From assembly GCF_013155265.1 (NCBI RefSeq), contig NZ_JABJXU010000007.1, positions 62,001 to 126,000 of the forward strand: a stretch of 64,000 nt of DNA, given 5' to 3'. The translations under genes and the position numbers were made by a program. The DNA is from Enterococcus sp. MMGLQ5-1 (lineage in GTDB: Bacteria; Bacillota; Bacilli; Lactobacillales; Streptococcaceae). The notes under the pieces are model-generated. The model was not told the DNA's origin. It saw only the letters and a program-made list of their open reading frames with translations, and did no database searches. This document shows, piece after piece, positions 25,992-35,338 of this stretch (positions are counted from its first letter, which is position 1; every line of letters begins with the position of its first letter).

Positions 25992-26669
25992 TTAGATTTT
26001 TTGCTGTGCCTTAAAGCTATAATAATCAGAACGACCAATTATCAAATGATCAATCAGTTCAATACCAATAATTTGGCAGCTTTCTTTCATTTTTTGTGTG
26101 AATTTTTGGTCTGCATAACTCGGATTTACTATTCCAGAAGGATGATTATGGGCTAAAATAATTGCTGCCGCCATATATTTTACACTATAATGTAGTATTT
26201 CACGCGGATGGGCAATGGACTGATTTAAGGAACCAATAAAAATAGTTCGCCTCCGAATAATTTGATTTTTAGCATCTAAAAAAAAGGCAATCAAATGCTC
26301 CTGTTTTAATCTGCCTAACTCAGGCATTAATGTTTTTGCAAAGCTTTCACTGCCCAATACTTGATATGGCTTCGGATTAGCTGATTGATAAATTCTTTTC
26401 CCAAGTTCAACCATTGCTTTAATCTCAATTGCCTTCACTAAACCAATGCCTGATTGATTTAGTAAATCTTCAATGCTTGCTTCCTCAAACCTTGAGAGAT
26501 TTTCATATTTTCCCAATAATTTGTCAGCTAATTGCGTTGCAGAGCTTTTTGAAGTCCCTGTTCGCAATAAAATTGCTAAAAGCTCAACATGTGATAATTG
26601 CTCTGGACCTAATAAGTAAAGCCGCTCTCTCGGTTTCATTGGTAAATGATTGCCTATAATTTGGTACAA
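25992..26669 (-). CDS. radC: RadC family (JAB/MPN domain) protein
   Basis: A 225-residue protein. The N-terminal helix-hairpin-helix part has PRERLYLLGPEQLSHVELLA and GIGLVKAIEIKA. The C-terminal MPN domain carries the metal motif with the Glu in LKQEHLIAFFLD, AHNHPSG, and Asp in YADQ. The old link of radC to DNA repair was withdrawn, and the role is open. The start is TTG at 26667-26669, seven bases after GGGG, which gives the usual family length. An upstream in-frame ATG (26699) lacks a ribosome binding site. Confidence 0.85.
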   Translation of the reverse strand: MYQIIGNHLPMKPRERLYLLGPEQLSHVELLAILLRTGTSKSSATQLADKLLGKYENLSRFEEASIEDLLNQSGIGLVKAIEIKAMVELGKRIYQSANPKPYQVLGSESFAKTLMPELGRLKQEHLIAFFLDAKNQIIRRRTIFIGSLNQSIAHPREILHYSVKYMAAAIILAHNHPSGIVNPSYADQKFTQKMKESCQIIGIELIDHLIIGRSDYYSFKAQQKI

Positions 26670-26884
26670 TGACTTTCCCCTTTTGCTACACACATTCAAT
26701 TTAACAGCTAATATTTATTACGAAATAAACTGTAAAAAAGCATTTACAGAGCAAAATATTTTTTTTACCAGCTCAAAAAACTGAAGCAATACCTCAGATT
26801 TTAAATCAATTTATACATCCTTTAAAATAGATAATTAAGTAATTACAAAATCAGACTTCCAATATTAAGTAAAATAGCAGCAAA

Positions 26885-26922
26885 TTAAAAAACCACCAAA
26901 TATCGTATCGACGTTTAGTGGT
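26885..26922 (-). terminator. Terminator of the flotillin operon
   Basis: On the minus strand ACCACTAAA pairs with TTTGGTGGT around a loop that itself can pair (GTCGATACGAT), followed by six T residues. It begins 11 bp after the flotillin stop. The rest of 26670-26932 shows no gene. Confidence 0.8.
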
Positions 26923-26932
26923 CTATTTCAAG

Positions 26933-28426
26933 CTATTCCTTTTCTTCTTTTAGTTCAACAGAATTATTAATTATTTTTCTCTGACTAAAATTATCAACAA
27001 TTTCAGGTACATCAATACCCATTGAATTTAAAATATCAAGCGAACGCTTCAAATTATCCTCTGAAATTCCTAGAATTTTATTTGCCCCATCACCACCGTA
27101 AAGATTAATTGAGTCAACCTTACCTAAGTTATCTGCTGTTGCACTGGCAATCTGTGGTAAGACATCTAAAATCATACTTAATTTACCAGCTTCATTTAAT
27201 TTAGTCATCGCTTCGGCTTTCTTTTCAATCGCTTCAGCCTCGGCCAAGCCTTTGGCTTTCAATGCCTCTGCTTCAGACAGACCTTGAATTTTAATCGCTT
27301 CAGCATTCGCTTCGGCTTTAATTCGATTTGCCTCAGCCTCAGCCTTAGCGTGTAATTCAAGCTGCTTGGCACTTGCTTCAGCGAGTGCAACCTGAACTGC
27401 CTTATCCGCTAACGCTTTTTGCTCAGCGGCATAACGATCTGCATCTGCTTGCTTTCTCACAGTTGCATCATATTCACGCTCTTTACGAACAATTTCCTTT
27501 TCTTCAAGCTCAATATCTTTTTGACGCTGGATAATTTGAACCTGCATCTCTTCTTCTGTCGTTTGCTGTTTTGCCTTCGCCGATTGAATTGCATAGGCCT
27601 GGTCAGCATCCGCTTTTGCCACATCCTGTTCCTTTTTAAACTCGGCTAGGCGTAGCTCTTTATTTTTGGCAGATTCCGCAATCTCTGTTTGACGCTGGAT
27701 TTCTGATTGCTGTGCTAATTGTTCCGCATCCGCACGCTTGATTCGCGTTTCCTTTGCCGCCTCAGCCTCTGCAATGTCAGCATCACGACGAACCTTCGCA
27801 ATTTGTGGTCGTCCGAGTGAATCTAAATAGCCATTCGTATCTCTAATTTCTTTAACTGTAAACGAGACAATGGTGAGTCCCATTTTAGCCAAATCACTTG
27901 CAGCCATATCCTGAACTTTTTCTGAGAATTCATCACGATTTTGATACAAATCCTCAACCGTCATTGAACCGATAATCGCTCGAAGATGACCTTCTAATAC
28001 TTCACGAGATTCAATTTCTAGATCAGCCCTTGGCTTACCTAAATACTGCTCAGCGGCAGTCGCAATCTCTTCAATCGATGAGCCTACCTTAACCATGACC
28101 GTACCATTTACAATAACTGGTACACCAGCCTTAGTATAGACCTCCTCAGTTGCAACCTCCAATTTGCTAGAGAGTAAGCTTAATTTTTTAGCCTGCTGCA
28201 CAATTGGTAAAATGAAGGTACCACCACCACGTACAATTTTTACCTTATTACCATATTGGTCTGTATTCACATTACTCTTTCCAAGTAAGCTCCCTGAAAC
28301 AATCAGTGCTTCATCTGGTAAGGCAGTGCGATAGCACCAGCGAATAAAACCAATCAAAACAATGAGTAAAACAATCACTAAGGCAACCGTGATCACCGTA
28401 CTACCCAAATTTAATAATGTCTCCAT
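26933..28426 (-). CDS. floT: Flotillin-like SPFH protein
   Basis: A 497-residue membrane scaffold. A hydrophobic N-terminal hairpin (residues 8-32) is followed by the SPFH/band 7 domain (about 35-200; FILPIVQQAKKLSLLSSKLE, NRDEFSEKVQDMAASDLAKM). A long coiled coil rich in Ala-Glu repeats (about 210-410) then leads to a short C-terminal region. Bacterial flotillins organise lipid microdomains and keep membranes fluid. AAGGAG lies 8 bases before the ATG. The NfeD-like gene lies just upstream on the same strand, the classic flotillin/NfeD pairing. Confidence 0.94.
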   Translation of the reverse strand: METLLNLGSTVITVALVIVLLIVLIGFIRWCYRTALPDEALIVSGSLLGKSNVNTDQYGNKVKIVRGGGTFILPIVQQAKKLSLLSSKLEVATEEVYTKAGVPVIVNGTVMVKVGSSIEEIATAAEQYLGKPRADLEIESREVLEGHLRAIIGSMTVEDLYQNRDEFSEKVQDMAASDLAKMGLTIVSFTVKEIRDTNGYLDSLGRPQIAKVRRDADIAEAEAAKETRIKRADAEQLAQQSEIQRQTEIAESAKNKELRLAEFKKEQDVAKADADQAYAIQSAKAKQQTTEEEMQVQIIQRQKDIELEEKEIVRKEREYDATVRKQADADRYAAEQKALADKAVQVALAEASAKQLELHAKAEAEANRIKAEANAEAIKIQGLSEAEALKAKGLAEAEAIEKKAEAMTKLNEAGKLSMILDVLPQIASATADNLGKVDSINLYGGDGANKILGISEDNLKRSLDILNSMGIDVPEIVDNFSQRKIINNSVELKEEKE

Positions 28427-28518
28427 AAAATATACTCCTTTTAATATGTTTAGTTGTTATTATTTATCATAACGAATTAGTAAAAAACTAGCAATTATTT
28501 AGTGGATAAAAAAATAAC

Positions 28519-28875
28519 TTATTGTTTGTTTTTAACGACATAAGCAATACCATTTTTAACCTCTATGATTAAAACTTGCTCACCTTGTTTAATCGAATCA
28601 TCAGGCTTACCTTGATAGATTTTCGCTGGCTTATTGGTTCTACCAAAACCAGTCCCATCAATCATTACCTCACCAAAGCTTGAACCATCTTTTATACCTA
28701 GTGTTAAAATACCAGTAACAAAGTCCTGCTCTGAATCAGTTTGCTTGCGATCCGTAAAAATATTATAAATCCACATAAACGGTGCTAAAATAATCATAAG
28801 GATATCTGGAATAAAAACACCAAAAATAACTAAAACGATAAGCCCTACTAAAATCCATTGTAATATTGTCATCAT
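28519..28875 (-). CDS. Short NfeD-like membrane protein
   Basis: A 118-residue NfeD-family protein of the short class, without the ClpP-like protease part. The N-terminal half is hydrophobic (two membrane segments, about 3-45). The C-terminal half is an OB-fold domain (LTLGIKDGSSFGEVMIDGTG, QGEQVLIIEVKNGIAYV). NfeD proteins are encoded beside flotillins and are thought to assemble with them. The start is ATG 28873-28875, five bases after GAGG. It is 92 bp before floT. Confidence 0.82.
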   Translation of the reverse strand: MMTILQWILVGLIVLVIFGVFIPDILMIILAPFMWIYNIFTDRKQTDSEQDFVTGILTLGIKDGSSFGEVMIDGTGFGRTNKPAKIYQGKPDDSIKQGEQVLIIEVKNGIAYVVKNKQ

Positions 28876-29114
28876 TTTCACCTCATCTACAATGTATATG
28901 CCTATCGTATCATAACTTTAGTCAATAATTTTAGTTTTATGGAAAAATCAGTCAAAGGATGGAGAATTCCAAATTTATTCATTAATAATCGGCTTGAATG
29001 TGCTAAAATCAAAATAATTAATTAAATCTAGGATTGAGAAGCATTTGCGTTTAGGATATCATTACTCTAAAACGTTTAATAGCTTTTCATCCATTTCATT
29101 CTAGGAGGCAAAAT

Positions 29115-29588
29115 ATGGCAGAAGTTGAAAGCTTTACATTAGATCATACAAAGGTATTGGCACCATACGTTCGTTTCATTACCGTCGAAAAAGGGCCTAA
29201 GGGAGACAAAATTAGTAACTTTGATGTTCGTTTAGTCCAACCAAATGTCCAAGAAATCCCAACCGCTGGCCTGCACACAATCGAACACTTAATAGCCGGT
29301 ATATTAAGAGACCATCTTGATGGGGTCATTGACATTAGCCCCTTTGGCTGCCGGACTGGCTTTCATTTGATTGTCTGGGGCGAACCATCTGCACATTCAG
29401 TCGCGATTGCATTGAAAAAAACCTTCGAAACAATTATTAATGAAATCACTTGGGAGGATGTGCCTGCTACTGATATAAAGTCATGTGGCAACTATAAAGA
29501 TCATTCCTTATTTTCTGCTAAGGAGTGGTTAAAATTAATTTTAGAAAAAGGAATCAGCGAGGACGCTTTTGAACGAAAAATTGTCTAG
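29115..29588 (+). CDS. luxS: S-ribosylhomocysteine lyase LuxS
   Basis: A 157-residue LuxS that cleaves S-ribosylhomocysteine to homocysteine and DPD, the precursor of autoinducer-2. The zinc motif HTIEH (His 54 and His 58) and the third ligand Cys 124 in SCGNYKDHS are intact, as is the conserved FGCRTGFHL segment with the catalytic Cys. AGGAGG precedes the ATG. It appears monocistronic. An extended -10 (TGTGCTAAAAT near 29010) is a likely promoter element. No riboswitch is seen. Confidence 0.96.
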   Translation: MAEVESFTLDHTKVLAPYVRFITVEKGPKGDKISNFDVRLVQPNVQEIPTAGLHTIEHLIAGILRDHLDGVIDISPFGCRTGFHLIVWGEPSAHSVAIALKKTFETIINEITWEDVPATDIKSCGNYKDHSLFSAKEWLKLILEKGISEDAFERKIV

Positions 29589-29613
29589 GGATGCTTTTTC
29601 TTCAAATTTCTGC

Positions 29614-29653
29614 TATAATAAATCGTAACGTAAATCGTAATGATTATGAATTT
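29614..29653 (+). promoter_or_regulatory. zur promoter with Zur box
   Basis: An extended -10, TGCTATAAT (TATAAT at 29614-29619), is followed directly by AAATCGTAATGATTATGAAT at 29632-29651 (palindrome extending to 29653). This closely matches the Firmicutes Zur box AAATCGTAATNATTACGATTT. A further half-site AAATCGTAA lies at 29620-29628. The box covers the start of transcription and predicts zinc-dependent autorepression. Confidence 0.78.
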
Positions 29654-29669
29654 GAGGAGAGTGCGTATC

Positions 29670-30116
29670 ATGACCTTATTTGAAGCATCAGTTGAGCAAG
29701 CAATGGAACAATTAAAAGCAAATGGCTATAAGTATACAACCAAAAGACAGCGTATTCTTAGCATTTTAGCTGAAAAAGGTCGATATGTTAGTGCCAAGGA
29801 GCTATTTAATAAGCTGAAAATAGACTTCAATGGCATAAGCTACGACACCATTTATCGAAATCTTGACACGCTAGTTTCGTTAAGCATTGTAGAAGCAACT
29901 GAATTTGGAAATGAAAAACGCTTCCTATTCCATCCTAAGCGTGTTCATCAAGCGCACCATCACCATTTTATCTGCACAATCTGTGGTAATACTAAAGAAA
30001 TTGAGATTTGTCCAATTAGCGAAATGACTGCTGATCTTGATGATTGCGAAATTGAAGGTCATAAATTTGAAATATATGGCAAATGTCCAAAGTGTCTAAA
30101 AAAAATCAATAATTAA
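29670..30116 (+). CDS. zur: Zinc uptake regulator, Fur family
   Basis: A 148-residue Fur-family repressor with complete metal sites. The winged helix (TTKRQRILSILAEKG, ISYDTIYRNLDTL) is followed by the His cluster HQAHHHHFIC. Structural zinc pairs are CTIC and CPKC, and HKFEIYG supplies the C-terminal His. The Zur box at its own promoter identifies it as Zur rather than Fur or PerR. The start is ATG 29670, after GAGGAGAG; ten extra in-frame codons upstream lie inside the operator. No zinc transporter genes are adjacent. It ends at a repeat element whose first hairpin serves as terminator. Confidence 0.88.
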   Translation: MTLFEASVEQAMEQLKANGYKYTTKRQRILSILAEKGRYVSAKELFNKLKIDFNGISYDTIYRNLDTLVSLSIVEATEFGNEKRFLFHPKRVHQAHHHHFICTICGNTKEIEICPISEMTADLDDCEIEGHKFEIYGKCPKCLKKINN

Positions 30117-30134
30117 ATCTAAATACAATTGATA

Positions 30135-30369
30135 GGGGTTGGGACAAAAGTCCTAACCCCTTTCGTAATATTTGTAAATTACGGGCTATCTCTCTCAAAA
30201 CTGTTCAAATAGATATGCCATTCGGTCAGACAGAAAGCGCCTGACTGAATAAACGAATGACTCCTCTATTTTTCACAGTTTTAATCAGAGAGTAAGCATT
30301 TTGGTTTACGTTTTTTTAAGAAGCAATTTAGCACCTTTTTCTACGTCGACAAACATCTTTTGTCCCACC
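30135..30369. repeat. Modular hairpin repeat element, copy B (module 1 only)
   Basis: The shortest copy, 235 bp, between the convergent zur and ssb genes. The left end is a perfect terminator hairpin, GGGGTTGGGAC-AAAA-GTCCTAACCCC (30135-30160) then TTTCG, and would end zur transcription. Module 1 is at 30185-30297. The right end is TTTTGTCCCACC. The flanks GATAGG and CCTATC extend the inverted symmetry by a few bases. Confidence 0.85.
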
Positions 30370-30386
30370 TCCTATCGACTGTATGC

Positions 30387-30776
30387 TTAAAAGGGCAAAT
30401 CCTCCTGTTCTAATTCAATGTCAGCTTTAAACTGCTCATTACTCCTACCACGCATTGCTTTACTTTCTAGAAATGAAAATGAAGTACAGATAATTTCAGT
30501 CAGAAAATGACGCTTCCCATTTTGATCATCATAATTTCGACTGCGCATTTCACCCTCAATCGCCAGCAGGCTACCTTTACCCGCATAGCTAACCAAAGTT
30601 TCTGCTGGCTTTCCCCAAATGGAAAAGTCTAAGAAATCAGCCTGACGCTCACCCTCAGCATTTTTATATCGCCTTTCCACCGCCACTCTACAATGTGCAA
30701 CATTTTTACCATTGGCAACTCGTCTTATTTCTGGATCCTTTGTTAATCTACCTGTTAATAATATACGATTAATCAT
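30387..30776 (-). CDS. ssbB: Short single-stranded DNA-binding protein (SsbB-like)
   Basis: A 129-residue SSB. The OB fold is typical (MINRILLTGRLTKDPEIRRV, DFLDFSIWGKPAETL, GSLLAIEGEMRSRNY). The tail is only about 20 residues and ends in EQEDLPF, so the protein-binding tip is kept. The short length and single-gene location, away from rpsF/rpsR, fit the competence-type SsbB paralogue. A sequence TTTTTACGTAATA upstream (30795-30808) resembles, with one insertion, the ComX box TACGAATA. AGGGGGG lies 6 bases before the ATG. Confidence 0.82.
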   Translation of the reverse strand: MINRILLTGRLTKDPEIRRVANGKNVAHCRVAVERRYKNAEGERQADFLDFSIWGKPAETLVSYAGKGSLLAIEGEMRSRNYDDQNGKRHFLTEIICTSFSFLESKAMRGRSNEQFKADIELEQEDLPF

Positions 30777-30915
30777 TTAATTCCCCCCTACTAACTATTA
30801 CGTAAAAATATTTAATAAATGACTAAAAAAAATGACTTTATTTGCACCATATAGTAAAATAAAATTTGCTAAGTAAAATATCATATTTTTCTAATCAAGC
30901 ATGAAAGAGGTAAAC

Positions 30916-31527
30916 ATGAAAAAATTTATTAGGGATTGGTGGTCAGTCTTTGCTGTCCTTATCATAATGATCATTGCTCGTGTCTTTATTTTTGCACCAA
31001 TCATTGTTGATGGACATTCTATGGATCCAACCTTAGAAGATGGCGAACGTATGATTATTATTAAAACAACTAAAATCAGTCGATTTGATATGGTCGTCAG
31101 TAATGAAATTACCGAAGCTGCTGATGGACAAAAAAGTAATAAAATGATTATCAAGCGAGTCATTGGTATGCCGGGTGATACCATTGAATATCAAAACGAT
31201 GTCCTTTATGTTAACGGTAAAAAAACAGATGAACCCTATTTAAAAGAATATCAAGCACTTTTCAAAAAAGATCGACTTCAAAAAACCTATAGCTATAATG
31301 AATATTTTCAACAATTAGCTGAAAATTCTAGCGCCTTTACAACAGACTCAACTGGCAACGCCAACTTCAAAGTTGAAGTACCTGAAGGACAATACTATTT
31401 AATGGGAGATGATCGAATTGTCTCTAAGGATAGTCGAATGATTGGTACGGTTTCAAAATCTTCTATTACTGGTGAACCAAAGGTCGCATTTTGGCCACTC
31501 AATAAATTAAGAATTATTTTTAATTAA
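30916..31527 (+). CDS. lepB: Type I signal peptidase
   Basis: A 203-residue Gram-positive type signal peptidase with one N-terminal transmembrane anchor (residues about 10-28). The catalytic Ser is in DGHSMDPTL (Ser 35) and the general base Lys in IIKRVIGMPGD (Lys 80). Box E reads GDDRIVSKDSR. It removes signal peptides from exported proteins. The start is ATG 30916, five bases after AGAGG; an ATG five codons earlier forms part of the ribosome binding site. It is convergent with recD2 and ends in a shared hairpin. Confidence 0.94.
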   Translation: MKKFIRDWWSVFAVLIIMIIARVFIFAPIIVDGHSMDPTLEDGERMIIIKTTKISRFDMVVSNEITEAADGQKSNKMIIKRVIGMPGDTIEYQNDVLYVNGKKTDEPYLKEYQALFKKDRLQKTYSYNEYFQQLAENSSAFTTDSTGNANFKVEVPEGQYYLMGDDRIVSKDSRMIGTVSKSSITGEPKVAFWPLNKLRIIFN

Positions 31528-31532
31528 AAAAA

Positions 31533-31604
31533 CAGCACATCTTATTCACTTCAAGCTCAGCTCTAACTTTTGAGATTGATTTAAATAGGATGTGTTGCTT
31601 TTTA
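31533..31604. terminator. Bidirectional terminator between lepB and recD2
   Basis: AGCACATCTTATT (31534-31546) pairs imperfectly with AATAGGATGTGTTGCT (31584-31599), followed by TTTTT on the plus strand. A-tracts on the left give a T tail on the minus strand. Confidence 0.65.
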
Positions 31605-33986
31605 TTATTTTTCTATAAAGCTATACGGTGTTAAGCCCTCTAAACCAATGCTTGGGGGAATTTGACCATTATTAATACGTTCCACCGTTAAAATATAATC
31701 TTCAAATGAATTATTGGCTGCTGCTACTTCATTACTGGCATTCGATACTTCACTTATTTTATTTGTACCAAAATAAGCTAGTAGATTTGTTTTTCTTGTA
31801 TTACCTTGGTGATGAATTGCTTGTTCAAAGGCAGTGACTTCTCCAATTAAAATCAATTTAGAACGACTTCTCGTAATCGCTGTATAAAGTAAATTCCTTT
31901 GGAGCATCCGATGATAAGCACTTACAAGTGGTAGCACAATTAGTTCAAATTCCGAGCCTTGAGCCTTATGAATACTCATCGCATAGCTTAGCGTGATTTT
32001 ATGCCATTGGTTGCGCGGATAAATAACTTCATTGCCATCAAAATCCAAAACCAATTCATCCATTTTACTTTCTGCATGCTTAGCAGGAATTATACTTGAA
32101 ATATAGCCAATATCACCATTAAAAACATTCTGCTCAGGCTCATTAACTAGATGCAATATTTTATCATTTCGACGAAAGCTCAGATCATTAAAAGCGACTT
32201 CCAGCATCCCCTCCTGCAAGGGATTAAAAATATTTTGTACCGCTTGATTTAAACGATTAATGCCAGCATTACCACGATACATTGGTGCTAATATTTGTAT
32301 TTCATTAATCGAAATCCCTTTAGCCTTGGCTTTGATTAATATTTTTTCAATTAAAGGAACCACCATTTGACTATTCGCAGAGAAAAAGGATTTGTCCGCC
32401 TGATTTGCTGTAAAATCACTAGGTAATTCACCGTTTTTTATTGAATGCGCCAAGCTAATAACACTTGAGTTGGCACCTTGACGATAAATCTGTTCTAGTT
32501 CTATTTTGGGAATTTCAGATATTTGTAATAAATCCGCAAAAACTTGACCTGGTCCAACAGAAGGTAGCTGATCCTTATCACCGACAAAAATAATTTGTAT
32601 ATTTTGTGGAATTGCTTGAAAAAGTTGATTGGCGAGCCAAGTATCAACCATTGAAAATTCATCGACAATCAATAAATCACCTGACAAGTCATTAGTCTCT
32701 GCCTCATTATCATCATCAGCTGTTAAGCCCAGCTTTCGATGGATGGTACTAGCGGGTAAACCAGTTGTTTCATTCATCCGTTTGGCAGCACGCCCAGTAG
32801 GCGCAGCAAGTAAAAATGGATAAACCTGATCATGATAGTCGCTTTCTAACAAAGAAAGATTATTTAATTGTGCGAAAACTTGAAGAATACCGTTAATAAT
32901 CGTTGTCTTACCCGTTCCTGGACCACCAGTCAGAATAAAAAAAGGTGATTGAATCGCTTCAGTAATCGCCTTACGCTGCATTGAGCCATAGGTAATTTTA
33001 TTAGATTTCTCAACTTTAGCGATCGCAGCTTCGATTGATTGATCATCGTATTGAATATGCACCTTCCGCTTTAAAAGGCGTTTAATTTCTGTGACAATGC
33101 CACTTTCAGCAAAAAAAAGTGAATTTTCAAAAATTTTAGTCCCATCCTGCTGGACTTTTCCCTCTTCGACCAGCTCTAACAATGCCTGAGCAACTTTTTT
33201 GGGTTCTATTGGGTAAGGGCGTGATTCTTCTAAGGTTGTAACAGCAAGCACTAATAAATCCTTAGCTTCAATATATGTATCACCTGTTGTAACCGCAGAT
33301 TGTAACACCTCATGAATGACAGCGGCTCTAAAGCGCTCATTAGCATTGTGATCAATGCCAAGCTGCTCAGCGATGTTATCCGCCCGCTTAAAGCCAATCC
33401 CCTTGATTGTTTCAACAAGCTGATAGGGATTTTCTTCAATAATCTGAATTGCTTCATCTTTATACAATTGATAAATTTGAAAATTAAGGTGATTACCCAA
33501 ACCGTATTTTGCCAACCCTAAGAGGGCTTTTTCCATACCATAATTCGCCCTTAAACTATTCAAGATCGTTTCACGCTTTGTCTGATTTAAGCCAGCAATT
33601 TCATTAAGCCGATTAGGATGCGCTAAAATTTCATCAATAGCATCCTCTCCAAAAATTTCAATGATACGAGTCGCTGTTTTCAAGCCAATCCCCGGAAATT
33701 TATCACTCGAAAGATATTTAATCAAGCCTTCCTCCGAGGCGGGTGACACCTTCTCATAAGCGGTTAGCTGCAGCTGCTCACCATATTTCGGATGCTGCTT
33801 AAGAAAACCATTAAAGCGATAGCTTTCTCCCTCAGTAATATCACCAATTGTACCGGTTACCACAATTTCAGTGTCATCATACTCTGAATCAGTTTCTTCA
33901 ACACTAACTAAAATAACCTTATAAAAATTTGCTGAATTTTGAAAAAAAATAGCCTCAACTGTGCCGACAATATAAACATCATTCAT
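31605..33986 (-). CDS. recD2: SF1B DNA helicase RecD2
   Basis: A 793-residue RecD-like helicase. The N-terminal OB-like domain (1-75) precedes tandem helix-hairpin-helix motifs (about 95-210; FPGIGLKTATRIIE, IKGIGFKRADNIAEQLG), the mark of RecD2 versus RecD. The helicase core has Walker A TGGPGTGKT (353-361), the DEFSMVD box, GDKDQLPSVGPGQ and the C-terminal motif SIHKAQGSEF. RecD2 acts 5' to 3' outside RecBCD and aids replication and repair in Firmicutes. The stop codon adjoins the start of the ATG of the phosphatase gene upstream, so the two are co-transcribed. Confidence 0.94.
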   Translation of the reverse strand: MNDVYIVGTVEAIFFQNSANFYKVILVSVEETDSEYDDTEIVVTGTIGDITEGESYRFNGFLKQHPKYGEQLQLTAYEKVSPASEEGLIKYLSSDKFPGIGLKTATRIIEIFGEDAIDEILAHPNRLNEIAGLNQTKRETILNSLRANYGMEKALLGLAKYGLGNHLNFQIYQLYKDEAIQIIEENPYQLVETIKGIGFKRADNIAEQLGIDHNANERFRAAVIHEVLQSAVTTGDTYIEAKDLLVLAVTTLEESRPYPIEPKKVAQALLELVEEGKVQQDGTKIFENSLFFAESGIVTEIKRLLKRKVHIQYDDQSIEAAIAKVEKSNKITYGSMQRKAITEAIQSPFFILTGGPGTGKTTIINGILQVFAQLNNLSLLESDYHDQVYPFLLAAPTGRAAKRMNETTGLPASTIHRKLGLTADDDNEAETNDLSGDLLIVDEFSMVDTWLANQLFQAIPQNIQIIFVGDKDQLPSVGPGQVFADLLQISEIPKIELEQIYRQGANSSVISLAHSIKNGELPSDFTANQADKSFFSANSQMVVPLIEKILIKAKAKGISINEIQILAPMYRGNAGINRLNQAVQNIFNPLQEGMLEVAFNDLSFRRNDKILHLVNEPEQNVFNGDIGYISSIIPAKHAESKMDELVLDFDGNEVIYPRNQWHKITLSYAMSIHKAQGSEFELIVLPLVSAYHRMLQRNLLYTAITRSRSKLILIGEVTAFEQAIHHQGNTRKTNLLAYFGTNKISEVSNASNEVAAANNSFEDYILTVERINNGQIPPSIGLEGLTPYSFIEK

Positions 33987-34640
33987 TTAAATAATATCCT
34001 TTGTTGATTGGCTCTGCTGCTTAAGAAAATGATCATCATTCCATCGCTTTAATTCAAATGGTAATTCAGGCTTAGTAGCAGTCAATATTGAGAGTGTGTT
34101 GTTATTTAAGCCACCGCGTGCTCTTAATTGACTCAAAGAAGCGCCCGTCAAATAATTAATAGTTGCGGTCAGGGCCGCGCCATGCGAAACAAACAAAATG
34201 TTTCCTTTAGTTTCAAGCATCGCAGTCTGAACTGTGCGTGACATTCGATCAAGCACCTGAGTAACGGTTTCACCACGAAAAGCCGATGGGTCAAATTTGG
34301 ATAAGTCTTCTCTAAAAAAACGCATTTCATTAGGAAATTCAGATTTAGCTTGTTCAATTAAAACGCCTTCTAAATCTCCTAGACCCCATTCTCGCAAGCC
34401 CTCACTTAAAATAATCGGGCATTCATCAGTTCTTTTGTGATTGATTATTTCTGCTGTCCGTCGCGCACGAAGGCTAGGTGAGGTATAAATGCGCTTGAAA
34501 TTAAACTGCTTTAAGTAAGCACCAAGTCGTTCGATTTCTTGCAGGCTTTCAGGTAGTAAAGGAGAATCGCCAGTTTTACCCTGTAGCCTTTTTTCAAGAT
34601 TCCATTCTGTTTTGCCATGCCTAGTAAAAAATAGTTCCAT
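33987..34640 (-). CDS. Histidine phosphatase family protein
   Basis: A 217-residue phosphoglycerate-mutase-like phosphatase. The catalytic His is in FFTRHGKTEWN, with the partner Arg in TSPSLRARRTAEII, a Glu in GLREWGLGDLEG, and the second His in LFVSHGAAL. Many Firmicutes place such a gene in this position, and substrates vary. It lies between trmL and recD2 with no spacing, so it is probably translated from the same mRNA. Confidence 0.87.
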   Translation of the reverse strand: MELFFTRHGKTEWNLEKRLQGKTGDSPLLPESLQEIERLGAYLKQFNFKRIYTSPSLRARRTAEIINHKRTDECPIILSEGLREWGLGDLEGVLIEQAKSEFPNEMRFFREDLSKFDPSAFRGETVTQVLDRMSRTVQTAMLETKGNILFVSHGAALTATINYLTGASLSQLRARGGLNNNTLSILTATKPELPFELKRWNDDHFLKQQSQSTKDII

Positions 34641-34647
34641 ATTCGCC

Positions 34648-35154
34648 TCAATCTATTTTATCATTCGTATAATGATGCGTTAATTCTAAATTCGGGAAGC
34701 CTTGTTGGCGCAATGCCTCATAAATAATTAAAGCCGCCGTATTAGATAAATTTAAACTACGTACGTGTTGGTCATTCATTGGAATACGAATTGCTTTTTC
34801 TGCATTATCTCGCATAAAAGCTTCTGGTAGCCCTGTCGTTTCTTTACCAAAGATAAAATAATGGTCGCCCTTTTCTTGATAATCAGCTTCTGAATAGATC
34901 TTATTAGCAAATTTTGAAACTAGGTAAAGGTGAGCCTCATCATCTAAAATACTCAAGAAGCTATTCAAATCCGCATGATAACAAATATCAACCTCATGCC
35001 AATAATCTAGTCCTGCACGTTTTAGATATTTGTCATCTGTTGAAAAACCTAACGGCTCAATTAAATGTAGCGGCGTATTCGTCGCCGCACAGGTTCGGGC
35101 GATATTTCCAGTATTTTGGGGAATTAATGGTTCAAATAAAACAATGTGATTCAT
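34648..35154 (-). CDS. trmL: tRNA (cytidine/uridine-2'-O-)-methyltransferase TrmL
   Basis: A 168-residue SPOUT methyltransferase modifying the wobble base of tRNA-Leu in E. coli. The trefoil-knot motifs are present: [29 protein letters not shown], and [20 protein letters not shown]. The start is ATG 35152-35154 after AAGGAAAAG, where conservation begins; 15 additional in-frame residues are Lys-rich and unlikely. The leader upstream (35155-35340) contains hairpins and a terminator, see the ncRNA candidate. Confidence 0.9.
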   Translation of the reverse strand: MNHIVLFEPLIPQNTGNIARTCAATNTPLHLIEPLGFSTDDKYLKRAGLDYWHEVDICYHADLNSFLSILDDEAHLYLVSKFANKIYSEADYQEKGDHYFIFGKETTGLPEAFMRDNAEKAIRIPMNDQHVRSLNLSNTAALIIYEALRQQGFPNLELTHHYTNDKID

Positions 35155-35227
35155 CTTTTCCTTCTTCTTTTTATATATTTTTTTAGTATCGTTCTTCAAT
35201 TAAGTCTATTTTACATGGGTTTGATGT

Positions 35228-35338
35228 AAAAAAAAAGCCAAAACGCTCGGAGTCAATCTCTGCAAGCATTCTAGCTAGTGACAGAAGTTCACTAACTTTT
35301 ATCAAAACAGGAACTGATAAAAACAAGTGAAATTCAAT
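35228..35338 (-). ncRNA. Candidate leader or small RNA upstream of trmL
   Basis: A minus-strand promoter (TTGTAC at 35368-35373, TAATAT at 35345-35350, 17-bp spacing) is followed by about 110 nt with three predicted hairpins: TTTTATCA/TGATAAAA, AGTGA/TCACT, and AATGCTTG...CGAGCGTT. The last is followed closely by nine T residues (35228-35236), so transcription could end before trmL. It could be an attenuator of the trmL operon or a free small RNA. No T-box, riboswitch or leader peptide motif is recognised. Confidence 0.4.

Noticed and set aside
35228-35338. Leader of trmL considered as a T-box
   Set aside because: It lacks the TGGNACC antiterminator sequence and the stem I motifs that are plain in the trp leader.
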